From NCBI GenBank assembly GCA_003021175.1, contig PXQV01000011.1, positions 62,001-126,000 of the forward strand: a stretch of DNA of 64,000 nt, given 5' to 3'. The notes beneath the pieces are model-generated. The model did no database searches. It was not told the origin of the DNA and saw only the letters and a program-made list of their open reading frames with translations. The stretch is from Halobacteriales archaeon QH_7_66_36 (GTDB lineage: Archaea; Halobacteriota; Halobacteria; Halobacteriales; Haloarculaceae). Of this stretch, positions 1 through 7,239 are shown piece after piece. The position numbers were made by a program, and so were the translations under genes. Within the stretch, counting starts at the first letter, position 1. Every line of letters starts with the position of its first letter.

Positions 1-260
1 ACGACCGACGCCCCGTTCAGCGCGTCGTGAATGTCCGGCCCGGGGTCGGACTCGTCGACGACGGTCGCCTCGATGCGCTGACCGGCGTGACTCCCGATGG
101 TGGCCGTGCCGTAGCGGTCGTCCAGCGCCGGGGCGAAGGCGGCGACCGACTGACCGGCTATCTCGGCGCGCCGGAGTCGCCGCAGAAGCTCCTCCGTCTT
201 CCCGGAGAACATGGAGCCGGTGACCACCTCCACCCACCCGCTGTTCGTGATGGCGTGCAC
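1..260 (-). CDS. tdk: Thymidine kinase, N-terminal part (runs off left edge)
   Basis: Phosphorylates thymidine with ATP in the nucleotide salvage pathway of the cytoplasm. The visible 86 residues begin at a GTG at 260 and contain a class II (TK1-like) P-loop, [19 protein letters not shown], at about residues 14-32. A later ATG at 212 would cut into the P-loop, so the GTG is preferred. The gene continues leftward outside the window, so the zinc-binding C-terminal lasso domain cannot be seen. The P-loop match is seen directly; the activity is from family knowledge. Confidence 0.9.
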   Translation of the reverse strand, partial: MHAITNSGWVEVVTGSMFSGKTEELLRRLRRAEIAGQSVAAFAPALDDRYGTATIGSHAGQRIEATVVDESDPGPDIHDALNGASV

Positions 261-318
261 GGCGGAGGGGGGAAGTCTGCGGGAGAAAACCGTTACTCTT
301 CGCGCGCCCGGACGGCGG

Positions 319-900
319 TCAGTCGTCAGCGCCGACGTTGCTCTGGGATTCGAGTGTCGCCGGGCTCGGCTCGATGTTCGCGTACTCGACGAGGCGACGA
401 CCGAGCGTGTCGACCCGCTCGGCGTAGTCGTCGTCGACGAGTTCTCCGTCCTCGTACTGCGAGGAGACGTTCGGGAACGCGACCTGATGCGGGAGCACCC
501 ACGCGTTGACCGCGCGGGCGACGATGCGGAGGTGATCGAGCGCCCCGGTCGGGAAGGAGCCGCCGGCGACGGTGAGCAGGCCGACCGTCGTGTTCTCGAA
601 CTCGTCGAAGCCGCAGTAGTCGAGCGCGTTCTTCAGCGGCGCGGAGTAGGAGCCGTGGTAGTTTGGCGAGCCGAGCAGGACGCTGTCTGCCTGCTCGACC
701 CGAGCGAGCAGTTCGGCGCTGTCGCCGGGTTCGTCGAGGTCGCTGTTGTAGACGGGGAGGTCGAACTCCCGGAGGTCGATGCAGTCCGTCTCGACCTGTT
801 CGTCGTGGTCGGCGACCGCAAGCGCGCGGTCGCAGGCGAGGCGCGTGTAGCTCCCCTCGCGAAGACTGCCGACGAGCGCCGCGACGCGAGTCGTGTCCAT
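319..900 (-). CDS. NADPH-dependent FMN reductase family protein
   Basis: A 193-residue flavodoxin-like-fold protein. The N-terminus ([20 protein letters not shown]) has the phosphate-binding GSLR-S motif of FMN reductases and azoreductases, and residues about 77-85 carry the family motif [10 protein letters not shown] that contacts the flavin ring. Such proteins use NAD(P)H to reduce FMN, quinones or related acceptors in the cytoplasm; the real substrate cannot be read from sequence. The start ATG lies at 900. The gene stands alone, with mutY downstream on its other side in the same orientation. Confidence 0.85.
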   Translation of the reverse strand: MDTTRVAALVGSLREGSYTRLACDRALAVADHDEQVETDCIDLREFDLPVYNSDLDEPGDSAELLARVEQADSVLLGSPNYHGSYSAPLKNALDYCGFDEFENTTVGLLTVAGGSFPTGALDHLRIVARAVNAWVLPHQVAFPNVSSQYEDGELVDDDYAERVDTLGRRLVEYANIEPSPATLESQSNVGADD

Positions 901-936
901 GCGTCGGCTCCGGGAGCCGCGGATAAATGTCGTGTG

Positions 937-1842
937 CTATTCGGCGAGTCGCGCCTCGCCGTCGTCGTACTCGACTAACCCGTCGGCGGCGAGATCATCC
1001 AGCAGGCCGGTGAGCCACTCGCGGCCGTGTTGCCCCTCCGGCGCGTAGTCGACCCTGATTCGAGGGCCGAGGTCGTCGAGCGCGAGCGGGCCGTGCCCGC
1101 GCAGTGCCTTCACGATCCGACCGCGCATCTGTCGGCGACTCCCTTCGAAGTCGGGTTGTGTGGGCACGTCCGGCGCGGTGAAATCTCCCGTTCCGTAGGC
1201 GTGACACCATTCCCGCCACGGACAGCCCGCCTCGTCACAGGTCGGCGTCTTCTCGCAGGCGACGCCGCCCAGTTCCATGATAGCGTTGTTCCACACCCGT
1301 GACTCGCCGTCGGGCATGAGTCCGTTCGCGACCGTCTCGAACGCCGCACCGTCGTCGGGCACGTCGAAGGCGCGGTAGAGCACGCGTTTCACGTTCGTGT
1401 CGACGACGGCGTCGCCGTTGTTGAATGCGAAGGAGGCGACGGCGTTGGCGGTGTACGGGCCGACGCCCATCAGCTCCTGTAGCCCCTCGGGCGTCTCGGG
1501 AAACTCGCCGTCGTGGTCGTCGCGCACCTGTTTCGCCGCCTCGTGGAGATACTTCGCGCGGTTGTTGTAGCCCAGCGAGTGGTCGGTCCAGAAGCCGACC
1601 ACGTCCGAGCGGTCTGCGGCCGCCAGCGTCTCGGCGTCGGGCCACTCGTCGAGGAAGTCGCGGTAGGCCGACTCGACGCGGCCGAGCTGGGTCTGCTGGC
1701 TCATCACCTCGCTCACGAGGATGCGGTAGGGGTCGGTCGTCTCGCGCCACGGGAACGAGCGGTGGTCCGTCTCGTACCACTCGACCAGCGCGTCGCGGAC
1801 GCCCCCTGTGTCCGCGGGTAGATACTCCGACGCGTCCGTCAT
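937..1842 (-). CDS. mutY: A/G-specific adenine DNA glycosylase MutY
   Basis: Removes adenine mispaired with 8-oxoguanine in base-excision repair. The 301-residue protein has the early motif SQQTQLGRVESAYRDFLDEW, the helix-hairpin-helix GVGPYTANAVASFAF with the catalytic Asp following in VDTNVKRVLYRAF, and a C-terminal iron-sulfur loop. The four loop cysteines (ACEKTPTC, DEAGC, PWREWC) are spaced C-x5-C-x4-C-x5-C rather than the bacterial C-x6-C-x2-C-x5-C. The usual C-terminal NUDIX-like 8-oxoG-recognition domain is reduced to a short winged-helix-like tail, so the protein is shorter than bacterial MutY. Confidence 0.93.
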   Translation of the reverse strand: MTDASEYLPADTGGVRDALVEWYETDHRSFPWRETTDPYRILVSEVMSQQTQLGRVESAYRDFLDEWPDAETLAAADRSDVVGFWTDHSLGYNNRAKYLHEAAKQVRDDHDGEFPETPEGLQELMGVGPYTANAVASFAFNNGDAVVDTNVKRVLYRAFDVPDDGAAFETVANGLMPDGESRVWNNAIMELGGVACEKTPTCDEAGCPWREWCHAYGTGDFTAPDVPTQPDFEGSRRQMRGRIVKALRGHGPLALDDLGPRIRVDYAPEGQHGREWLTGLLDDLAADGLVEYDDGEARLAE

Positions 1843-1935
1843 TATCCGGCGTTGGTTCGACCGGCGTTTAGTGGTGGCGCTGTGGGATGGTGCGCGAGGA
1901 ACAACGGGTATCCGTCAGCACCCCCTTGCGCGGGT

Positions 1936-2259
1936 ATGAGCCTCGAACACCTGCAGACGGACGTGGAGAACGCCGGCCGCGAGCTGGGCGATGAGGTGGC
2001 CGTGTCGCTCGACGCGGAGACGCGCAACGAACTCGCGATGCTGACCGCGGCGTACGGGACGGACGACGTCGACGAGTTGGTGCGACGGGCCGTCCACGAG
2101 CTGTTCCAGCGGGCCGTCGAGACGGGGAATCTCGACTTCCATCTCCGCTCCGGGTACGACTGCACGTACGACGAGTTCCTCTCGGGGATGACCTACGAGG
2201 AGATGACCGGCGCGGACCGGTATCCGGACCTCGACGACGACACCCGGTATCAGTTTTAA
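1936..2259 (+). CDS. Hypothetical small acidic protein
   Basis: A 107-residue soluble acidic protein, family not recognised. The ATG at 1936 is chosen because the upstream in-frame extension (to 1852) is arginine/proline/glycine-rich and unlike the body. The central segment, LDAETRNELAMLTAAYG followed by VDELVRRAVHELFQRAVE, looks like an amphipathic helical pair and could be a ribbon-helix-helix-like dimerisation unit, but this is inference. It converges on the zinc-ribbon membrane protein at 2323. Confidence 0.7.
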   Translation: MSLEHLQTDVENAGRELGDEVAVSLDAETRNELAMLTAAYGTDDVDELVRRAVHELFQRAVETGNLDFHLRSGYDCTYDEFLSGMTYEEMTGADRYPDLDDDTRYQF

Positions 2260-2322
2260 ATCTCGACCGACGCGTCCCAGTCGGCGGCGAAGACGACCGG
2301 CGTATCCTCGTCGTATGGGTAG

Positions 2323-2571
2323 CTACTCCAGTCGCGTCCCGCCGTGGGGGCAGTGCTCGTACGCCTCGGTCGTCTGAAAGCCACAGCGAGGACACTCGCG
2401 AGTCTGCGGGTCGGAAGCAGACGACGAGTCGCCGCCGAGACCGCGAAACAGGAAGGGGACGAACGGAACGAACAGGAAGACGAACAGCGAGTCGGTGTAG
2501 TAGTACACGACGGCAGAGACGGCGAGTGAAACGGCCAACCCCGCGGCCGCAGTCGCCGCCCAGCTCTTCAT
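2323..2571 (-). CDS. Small membrane protein with C-terminal zinc-ribbon-like tail
   Basis: An 82-residue protein starting MKSWAATAAAGL. Two hydrophobic segments (about residues 5-22 and 26-40) are followed by a Ser/Asp linker and a half-complete zinc ribbon, ECPRCGFQTTEAYEHCPHGG. The last position that should be Cys in a CxxC knuckle is Gly, so zinc binding may be weakened or lost. Its ATG overlaps the stop of the PadR gene by 4 nt (ATGA), so the two are probably co-transcribed and this protein may be the regulator's partner. Function unknown. Confidence 0.75.
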   Translation of the reverse strand: MKSWAATAAAGLAVSLAVSAVVYYYTDSLFVFLFVPFVPFLFRGLGGDSSSASDPQTRECPRCGFQTTEAYEHCPHGGTRLE

Positions 2572-2846
2572 TCGAGGTCGACGTACTCTCCTTCCCACTC
2601 GCGGCGCGCCTCGATCTCGCGGCGGCCGCGCCGCGTCAGCGTGTAGTAGTTCGTCCGGCGGTCACGCTCCCCCTTATCGACGAGCCCTTTGTCGACGAGC
2701 GTGTCGAGATTCGGGTAGAGTCGCCCGTGGTGGATCTCTTTCTCGTAGTACTCTTCCAGTTCGTCCTTGATCGCCAGTCCGTGGGGTTCGTCACGGCCCG
2801 CGATGACGTACATGAGGTCGCGCTGGAATCCGGTGAGGTCGTACAT
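2568..2846 (-). CDS. PadR-family winged-helix transcriptional regulator
   Basis: A 92-residue PadR-type regulator. The start MYDLTGFQRDLMYVIAG is typical of haloarchaeal members, and the winged helix follows: HGLAIKDELEEYY (recognition region), IHHGRLYPNLDTLVDKGLV (the classic PadR signature) and the wing NYYTLTRRGRREI. The upstream extension to 2975 is rejected because a good TATA box lies inside it at the right distance from the ATG at 2846. It is the first gene of a two-gene unit with the membrane protein at 2323-2571. DNA target and ligand are unknown. Confidence 0.9.
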   Translation of the reverse strand: MYDLTGFQRDLMYVIAGRDEPHGLAIKDELEEYYEKEIHHGRLYPNLDTLVDKGLVDKGERDRRTNYYTLTRRGRREIEARREWEGEYVDLE

Positions 2847-2872
2847 CCTACACGACGGTTCGACCTTCCGGT

Positions 2873-2884
2873 GAATAAATATAT
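2873..2884 (-). promoter_or_regulatory. TATA box of padR-like operon
   Basis: On the minus strand this reads ATATATTTATTC, about 28-33 nt before the ATG at 2846. This is the spacing expected for a leaderless haloarchaeal transcript and it decides the start of the PadR gene. Confidence 0.65.
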
Positions 2885-2885
2885 C

Positions 2886-3089
2886 GGACCCGTTACAAAC
2901 AGAACGACGCTTCGGGGTGCTACGACCAGTACAGCGGCGTATCACCGCTCTCACGAGCTGCGTCACGACGGACAACGCTGTACGTATTCACGTGTTGTCA
3001 ATCCGGTATCACAGACCGAGCGCACGCTGTGTCGAGTGTGCCCGCGACTGTTGCGCTCACAGACGTGGCTTCACAGTCGTCGAAACGAG
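2886..3089. other. Gene-free stretch upstream of the PadR gene
   Basis: No convincing coding sequence on either strand: the open frames here lack acidic bias and family motifs. Base composition is lower in GC than the flanking genes. The stretch separates the padR promoter from the candidate structured RNA at 3090-3182. Confidence 0.5.
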
Positions 3090-3182
3090 TGGAAAGCGCT
3101 CCGCCGGAGAAAACCCGGCCGAGCGCTTGCCGCCCTGAATTGGTCCCCGCTGACGCTTCGGCCCTCCAAAGCGAAGCGTCAC
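3090..3182 (-). ncRNA. Candidate small structured RNA (two strong hairpins)
   Basis: Read on the minus strand, a perfect 10-bp stem (arms TGACGCTTCG and CGAAGCGTCA, 3181-3151, 11-nt loop) is followed by a second long hairpin (3128-3094). The second has a 7-bp outer stem (AAGCGCT/AGCGCTT), one G.G mismatch, then about six more pairs. A TATA-like GGTTTATCAATA lies at 3212-3201, about 25 nt before the first hairpin, so a transcript could begin exactly at it. No family is recognised and no box C/D or clear ACA box was found. Existence as an RNA is inference from promoter plus structure. Confidence 0.4.
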
Positions 3183-3200
3183 CAGCAATCACGTGGTTGG

Positions 3201-3212
3201 TATTGATAAACC
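3201..3212 (-). promoter_or_regulatory. TATA-like element before the candidate RNA
   Basis: Minus-strand GGTTTATCAATA. No protein start codon lies at the matching distance; instead, the predicted start site (about 3182) coincides with the first base pair of the hairpin at 3151-3181. Confidence 0.4.
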
Positions 3213-3252
3213 TACCGCCACCCGATCGGAGTGTCAATTAGCGGTAACGAAC

Positions 3253-3399
3253 TCAGATGTACTCCTCTTCGAGCACCCAGCCGAGCGCCCGCTTGTAGTA
3301 GGTGAACATCTGCCTGACGCCCTCGTGGTTCATCTCCTCGCTGTCGAGTTGCTCCTGTAGGAACTCGTACTGCTCGCGGATCTCTGCCTCGTCGCGCAT
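3253..3399 (-). CDS. Hypothetical 48-residue helical protein
   Basis: A 48-residue, charged, probably all-helical protein beginning MRDEAEIREQYEFLQEQLD. The start at 3399 is chosen because the frame upstream runs inside the DUF1028 gene region and loses acidic character. No known motif is recognised; the Glu-rich helices with aromatic residues (MFTYYKRALGWVLEEEYI) suggest a protein-interaction role. It lies 43 nt downstream of the DUF1028 gene in the same orientation. Confidence 0.6.
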   Translation of the reverse strand: MRDEAEIREQYEFLQEQLDSEEMNHEGVRQMFTYYKRALGWVLEEEYI

Positions 3400-3442
3400 A
3401 CTCGTGGCTCGCACGGCGGCGGCAAAAACCCCAGGCAGGCGG

Positions 3443-4354
3443 TCACACTCGTTCGAGGCGGGAGAGACCGCGCCAGATGGCGTCGACCATCCGCTCCTCC
3501 CCGTCACCCTCCGCCTGTGTCCATCCGTGGGCGAGGGCGTCTTCCAACACGGCGAGCGAGTGGTTCTCGAAGTTGTTCATGCCGCGGAACGATTCGAGCG
3601 CTTCACGGGCCGTCTCGTCGAATTCGTCACTCGGCGTCCCGTCGTAGAAGCCGAGGTCGGCGAGCGTCTCCGTGACGGACTCGGCGACCTCACCCGACAG
3701 TTCCTGCGTCTCCTCAGGTGGTGCGCGTTCGAGCAGCGTCACGTCGTAGAGTTTGAACACGCGCTCCAGTTCCGCGATCGGCGTCTCGTGGTCGTCGACG
3801 CGCACGTCGATCCAGCGGTCGTTTCCGCCGTCGTACCCGCCTTCCGGCCTGGCGACGTACATCGCGGCCGACTGCTCGCCGCGGGAGTCGCCGCCGGCCT
3901 CGTTGCCGGCGTGGAGGGCAGCGAGCAGTCGCTCCGGGAGTCCGCCCTCGGTTTCCTCGCACGCGTCGGCCATCGCCGTCAGGGTCTCCTCGTTCTCGAG
4001 GATGTTTCCCTGCACCGTGTACGTCTCGCCCTGAATGTCGCCGGCCACGTCGAAGCACTCCTCGCCGGTGAAGGCGGCGACGGAGCCGTCGCGGCCGACA
4101 ACGCCGACCTGCCGGGACTCGGCCTCGGCGTCGCGGGCGGTGAGCGTGTCGACCACCGACTCTGCGTCGTGGCCCTGCCGTAGCAGATCGAGTCCGTCCG
4201 GACCGTATTCCACGTTGGCGAACGACTGCGTGGCTATCGCACCGGCGTCCGCCGAGACGAACGGGACGACGGAACCGACGCTGACGAACTTCGACTGGAC
4301 GGCGACGCCGACGGCGCGTTTGTCCGGATCGCGAGCGACGATCGAGAACGTCAT
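3443..4354 (-). CDS. DUF1028 family protein (Ntn-hydrolase-like fold)
   Basis: A 303-residue protein. The start MTFSIVARDPDKRAVGVAVQ and the following SVVPFVSADAGAIATQSFAN match DUF1028, whose fold resembles Ntn hydrolases. The central VQGNILENEETLTAMADA segment and the metal/substrate-side EGGYDGGNDRWIDVRVDDH stretch are also characteristic. The C-terminal 80 residues carry the peptidoglycan-binding-like repeat region often attached to this family, here acidic. Biochemical function of the family is not established. A TTAATTT element at 4376-4384 sits about 26 nt before the ATG. Confidence 0.88.
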   Translation of the reverse strand: MTFSIVARDPDKRAVGVAVQSKFVSVGSVVPFVSADAGAIATQSFANVEYGPDGLDLLRQGHDAESVVDTLTARDAEAESRQVGVVGRDGSVAAFTGEECFDVAGDIQGETYTVQGNILENEETLTAMADACEETEGGLPERLLAALHAGNEAGGDSRGEQSAAMYVARPEGGYDGGNDRWIDVRVDDHETPIAELERVFKLYDVTLLERAPPEETQELSGEVAESVTETLADLGFYDGTPSDEFDETAREALESFRGMNNFENHSLAVLEDALAHGWTQAEGDGEERMVDAIWRGLSRLERV

Positions 4355-4385
4355 AGAGGCCTCTCGTCGGCCCGGGAAATTAACG

Positions 4386-4860
4386 TTAGAGTTTTCGCAC
4401 CGTCAGCGGCTGTCTGCCGGTCAACTCACAGTCGAAGCCCGGATGTTCGACGAAGTGGCGCAACACGAGATGGCGTCGGCCGTCGGTCAGCCCGGTCCGT
4501 GAGAGGTCGGCGGCGGTGAACGTCTCGGGGAGACGCTCGTAGAGCCGTTCGACGGCGCGGAACGACTCGAACACCTTGCGATTCCCGGACGACTGCGCGC
4601 CGCGGCGTGCGACGACGTAACTGCCGTCCTCGCGGTGTTCGCCGCTCGTGTACACGTACTCCTGCGTGCCGGTCAGGACGGTTTCGAGCCGTTCGCGTAG
4701 CTCGGAAGCAGCACCTTCGTCGAGTCCGTAGGTCGTTTCGTCGACGTGTAAGAACAGTTCGCCAGCGTCGCGGGTGACGGTGACGTTACCGTCGAATTTC
4801 CCGGCCAGCCGCCTCGCGGCGACTTCCTCTATCCTCGTGGGTCGTCGGAGTGTCCGACAT
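4386..4860 (-). CDS. Hypothetical haloarchaeal protein, probable frameshift near the start
   Basis: An acidic soluble protein of about 158 residues; family not recognised. The body is clear from RIEEVAARRLAGKFDGN to ELTGRQPLTVRKL and includes a C-terminal helix-turn-helix-like stretch (FTAADLSRTGLTDGRRHLVLRHFVEHPGF). A TATA box at 4881-4890 points to the ATG at 4860, but that ATG (MSDTPTTHED) is one frame off the body and reaches a stop after 24 codons. A one-base indel near 4825 would join them. The alternative is a start at 4913, which would put the TATA box inside the gene. Confidence 0.6.
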
Positions 4861-4880
4861 ACCCCTATTCGCTCCTTCGG

Positions 4881-4890
4881 CCATATAAAT
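4881..4890 (-). promoter_or_regulatory. TATA box for the 4.4-kb gene
   Basis: Minus-strand ATTTATATGG centred about 26 nt before the ATG at 4860. It is the main reason to suspect that the first ten codons lie in a different frame from the rest of the gene. Confidence 0.6.
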
Positions 4891-4962
4891 CCTGCCGGAC
4901 GAACAGTTGTCACTGTTCGACCGGACCCGGATTGTTTTGCCCGACCGGACCAATCCTACGGC

Positions 4963-5676
4963 ATGAAGGTGCGCGGCACGCGAGAGTGTCAGTCCTGCGG
5001 CACCCGATGGTCCTACTACGAGACGGGTAGCGTCGAGTGTCCGGCCTGCGGGAGTATGCGGAGCGTGGGCGTCGACGAGGAGCGAAAGCTCCACACCGCG
5101 TCGGACGTGGAGCTGGATCTGACGGCAGTCCGCGAGGCGGTGGACGATCAGCCACTCCGCGAGGTTGCGGAGGAGGCTATCGGGACGACGCGGGGGTTCG
5201 TCCGAAGCTACGGCTTCATCGACGGCGGGGAACTCCGGCCACTGGCAGACACGTATCTCGCCGCGACGGAACTCCGTGTCGTTGCGGACGCGATGGGACG
5301 CGCCATGAACGTGGACGACGAGGAGAAGTACTACTTCCTGTCGCTGCTGCGCGGAGCCGATTTGGACGAGCGACCGCCGGAAGGCGAGGTTCCGGAGTCG
5401 CTTCGTGACTCACGCGGACTGGCATATGCGCGCGCCATCAGCGAGTATCGCGACGACCTCCGCACGTATCTCGACGAGCATCCGGATCCGGCAGCGAGCG
5501 ACGCGCTCGACCGACTCCGTCCACACGTGAAGCGGGTGCACGCGCTGGACGGCGACGTTCCCACGGCGGAGTCAGAGGCGCTCGTCCGCATCGCTCGCGG
5601 AACCGGTCGCTACGTCGCTGACGGCGACGAAACCGCACTCGCACGGGCGGAGTCGCGACTGGACGAGTTGGCCTGA
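4963..5676 (+). CDS. Haloarchaeal protein with N-terminal TFIIB-like zinc ribbon
   Basis: A 237-residue protein starting MKVRGTRECQSCGTRWSYY. Residues 9-30 form a zinc ribbon (CQSCG and CPACGS). The remaining 200 residues are helical and acidic with no catalytic motif recognised. Upstream in-frame codons back to 4774 overlap the opposite-strand gene and are excluded. The layout (zinc ribbon plus helical body) fits a haloarchaeal DUF7117-like family, an assignment I hold loosely. Role unknown, possibly nucleic-acid or protein binding. Confidence 0.75.
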   Translation: MKVRGTRECQSCGTRWSYYETGSVECPACGSMRSVGVDEERKLHTASDVELDLTAVREAVDDQPLREVAEEAIGTTRGFVRSYGFIDGGELRPLADTYLAATELRVVADAMGRAMNVDDEEKYYFLSLLRGADLDERPPEGEVPESLRDSRGLAYARAISEYRDDLRTYLDEHPDPAASDALDRLRPHVKRVHALDGDVPTAESEALVRIARGTGRYVADGDETALARAESRLDELA

Positions 5677-5728
5677 GCCGGGCTGGCCATCGCTCCGGTG
5701 ACAGGTACGCCTCGGCCCGAGTCGAGAC

Positions 5729-5747
5729 ACGCGCGGTGACCGCGCGT
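5729..5747. repeat. Perfect GC palindrome in intergenic DNA
   Basis: ACGCGCGGT, one spacer base, then ACCGCGCGT: nine base pairs with almost no loop. It lies in the 221-nt gap between convergent genes (5677-5897), which otherwise shows no gene. It could end transcription from both sides or be a repetitive palindrome like those at 30.7 and 43.4 kb. Confidence 0.6.
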
Positions 5748-5897
5748 CAAGTAGCGAGCAGGCGACCGGAAGACTCGACAGCGGGTGGTCGCGCAACGGC
5801 CTTGCCCGACTGTCGGCAACGCGTCAGCGCACGAGGCCAATGGCCACGTTTCGGTATTTGAATCTTCACCCGAACCACGGGCCGCTCGTTACCCGAT

Positions 5898-6791
5898 TTA
5901 GGGGAGAGTGACCTCGACGCCGGCCTGTTCGCTCGCGGCCTTCACCGTGTTCCACAGCAGCATGGCGCGGGTCATCGGGCCGACGCCGCCCGGGACGGGC
6001 GTGATGCGCCCGGCGACTTCGCGGGCGCTGGCCTGCTCGACGTCGCCGACGAGTTCGTATCCCTTCTCGGTGTCGGCCTCGACGCGGTTGATACCCACGT
6101 CGATGACCGTCGCTCCCTCCTTGAGCATCGTTCCGTCGATCATCTCCGAGACGCCCGCGGCGGCGACGACGATGTCCGCGTTTCCGAGGTGACCCGAGAG
6201 ATCCTCCGTCCGCGAGTGGCAGACGGTGGTCGTCGCGTTGCCGACGGCGGACTTCTGGACGAGGAGGTTGGCCATCGGCTTGCCGACGATGTCCGACCGG
6301 CCGACGACGACCGCCTCCGCGCCTTCCGTCTCCACATCGTAGTGTGCGAGCAGTTTCTGGACGCCATGGGGCGTACAGGGTTTGAACCGCGCGTCGCCGG
6401 CGACGAGACGGCCGACGTTCTCCGGGTGGAAGCCATCGACGTCCTTCTCGGGGGCGACAGTCCGCAGGACGCGGCGGGTGTCCACCTGTTCGACGACCGG
6501 CATCTGGACGAGGATGCCGTGCACCTCGTCGTCCGCGTTCAGGTCTTCGACCGTCTCGTACAGCTCCGCGGCCGGCGCGTCAGGGTCGATCTCGACGTGG
6601 AGGCCGTTGATCCCGACCTCCTCGCAGTCCTGCTGTTTCATCGAGACGTACGTCTCACTCGCCGGGTCGTCGCTCATCAGCACCGTTGCGAGGCCGGGCG
6701 TGACGCCGGCGTCCTCCAGCGTCGCGATGGCGTCCCTCAGTCCGTCGCGTATCTGGCTCGCCACGGCCTCCCCATCGATGATTTCGGTCAC
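5898..6791 (-). CDS. folD: Bifunctional methylenetetrahydrofolate dehydrogenase/cyclohydrolase FolD
   Basis: Interconverts 5,10-methylene-, methenyl- and 10-formyl-tetrahydrofolate. The 297-residue protein starts at GTG 6791 (VTEIIDGEAVASQI) and shows the catalytic YVSMKQQDCEEVGI motif with Lys, GILVQMPV, PEKDVDGFHPENVGRL, CTPHGVQKLL, the NADP-binding VVGRSDIVGKPMANLL and the C-terminal PVPGGVGPMTRAML. A TTGATAAC element at 6814-6822 sits at promoter distance from the GTG, supporting that start over an ATG at 6860. Nearby glyA supplies methylene-THF, so the two act in the same one-carbon pathway. Confidence 0.95.
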   Translation of the reverse strand: MTEIIDGEAVASQIRDGLRDAIATLEDAGVTPGLATVLMSDDPASETYVSMKQQDCEEVGINGLHVEIDPDAPAAELYETVEDLNADDEVHGILVQMPVVEQVDTRRVLRTVAPEKDVDGFHPENVGRLVAGDARFKPCTPHGVQKLLAHYDVETEGAEAVVVGRSDIVGKPMANLLVQKSAVGNATTTVCHSRTEDLSGHLGNADIVVAAAGVSEMIDGTMLKEGATVIDVGINRVEADTEKGYELVGDVEQASAREVAGRITPVPGGVGPMTRAMLLWNTVKAASEQAGVEVTLP

Positions 6792-6812
6792 GTGCGGCCG
6801 TCGGCACGCCCC

Positions 6813-6822
6813 GGTTATCAAC
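6813..6822 (-). promoter_or_regulatory. TATA-like box of folD
   Basis: Minus-strand AGTTGATAAC centred about 26 nt before the GTG at 6791; supports the GTG as the translation start of a leaderless message. Confidence 0.5.
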
Positions 6823-6942
6823 TTAGCGCATTCGTGATTACAACCTCTCTGCTGAAGCAATGTTTATACACGAACGTGCATTATGTGGTAGACGAACCTG
6901 TTCGGGGGAACGTCAATCGACGACTCGCCCCTGTGGGTGTGT

Positions 6943-7239
6943 ATGGATGAGACGGAGAAACTGGTCCTCGGCTCTGTCGTCGGCGTCCTACTCACCGGCG
7001 TGCTCTCCGTCGGTGGTAGCTGGCTGGGCATCGGTTCGCACGTGGTCGCGACGCTGTTCGCAATCGTCGTCCCGATGCTGGCGTTCGCTCGCCGACAGTG
7101 GCTGTCGCTGGGGGCGGTGCTGTGGATATCCGTGTTCGCCGGCCTCGCGTGGACGTTCGGCCTGCCCGGCGGCGCGACCGGCCACCTCGTGACCGGAATC
7201 CTCTGGTGTGGCGCGACGGCGTGGCTGGCGCTCGAATGA
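6943..7239 (+). CDS. Small membrane protein
   Basis: A 98-residue protein starting MDETEKLVLGSVVG with three predicted membrane segments (about residues 8-28, 34-48 and 53-72) and a hydrophobic C-terminal stretch. No conserved catalytic residues and no family recognised. The GTG two codons upstream is an alternative start. It converges on glyA, with the stops directly abutting (7239/7240). Confidence 0.65.
   Translation: MDETEKLVLGSVVGVLLTGVLSVGGSWLGIGSHVVATLFAIVVPMLAFARRQWLSLGAVLWISVFAGLAWTFGLPGGATGHLVTGILWCGATAWLALE

Noticed and set aside
1842-1935. Possible N-terminal extension of the 1936 gene back to 1852.
   Set aside because: The added residues are non-acidic and overlap the mutY promoter region.
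2256-2330. Minus-strand peptide reading RDWSSYPYDEDTPVVFAADW and ending at a clean stop just after the zinc-ribbon gene.
   Set aside because: It looks protein-like and acidic but has no start codon of its own and no family I recognise; it may be a small remnant, which is too weak to annotate.
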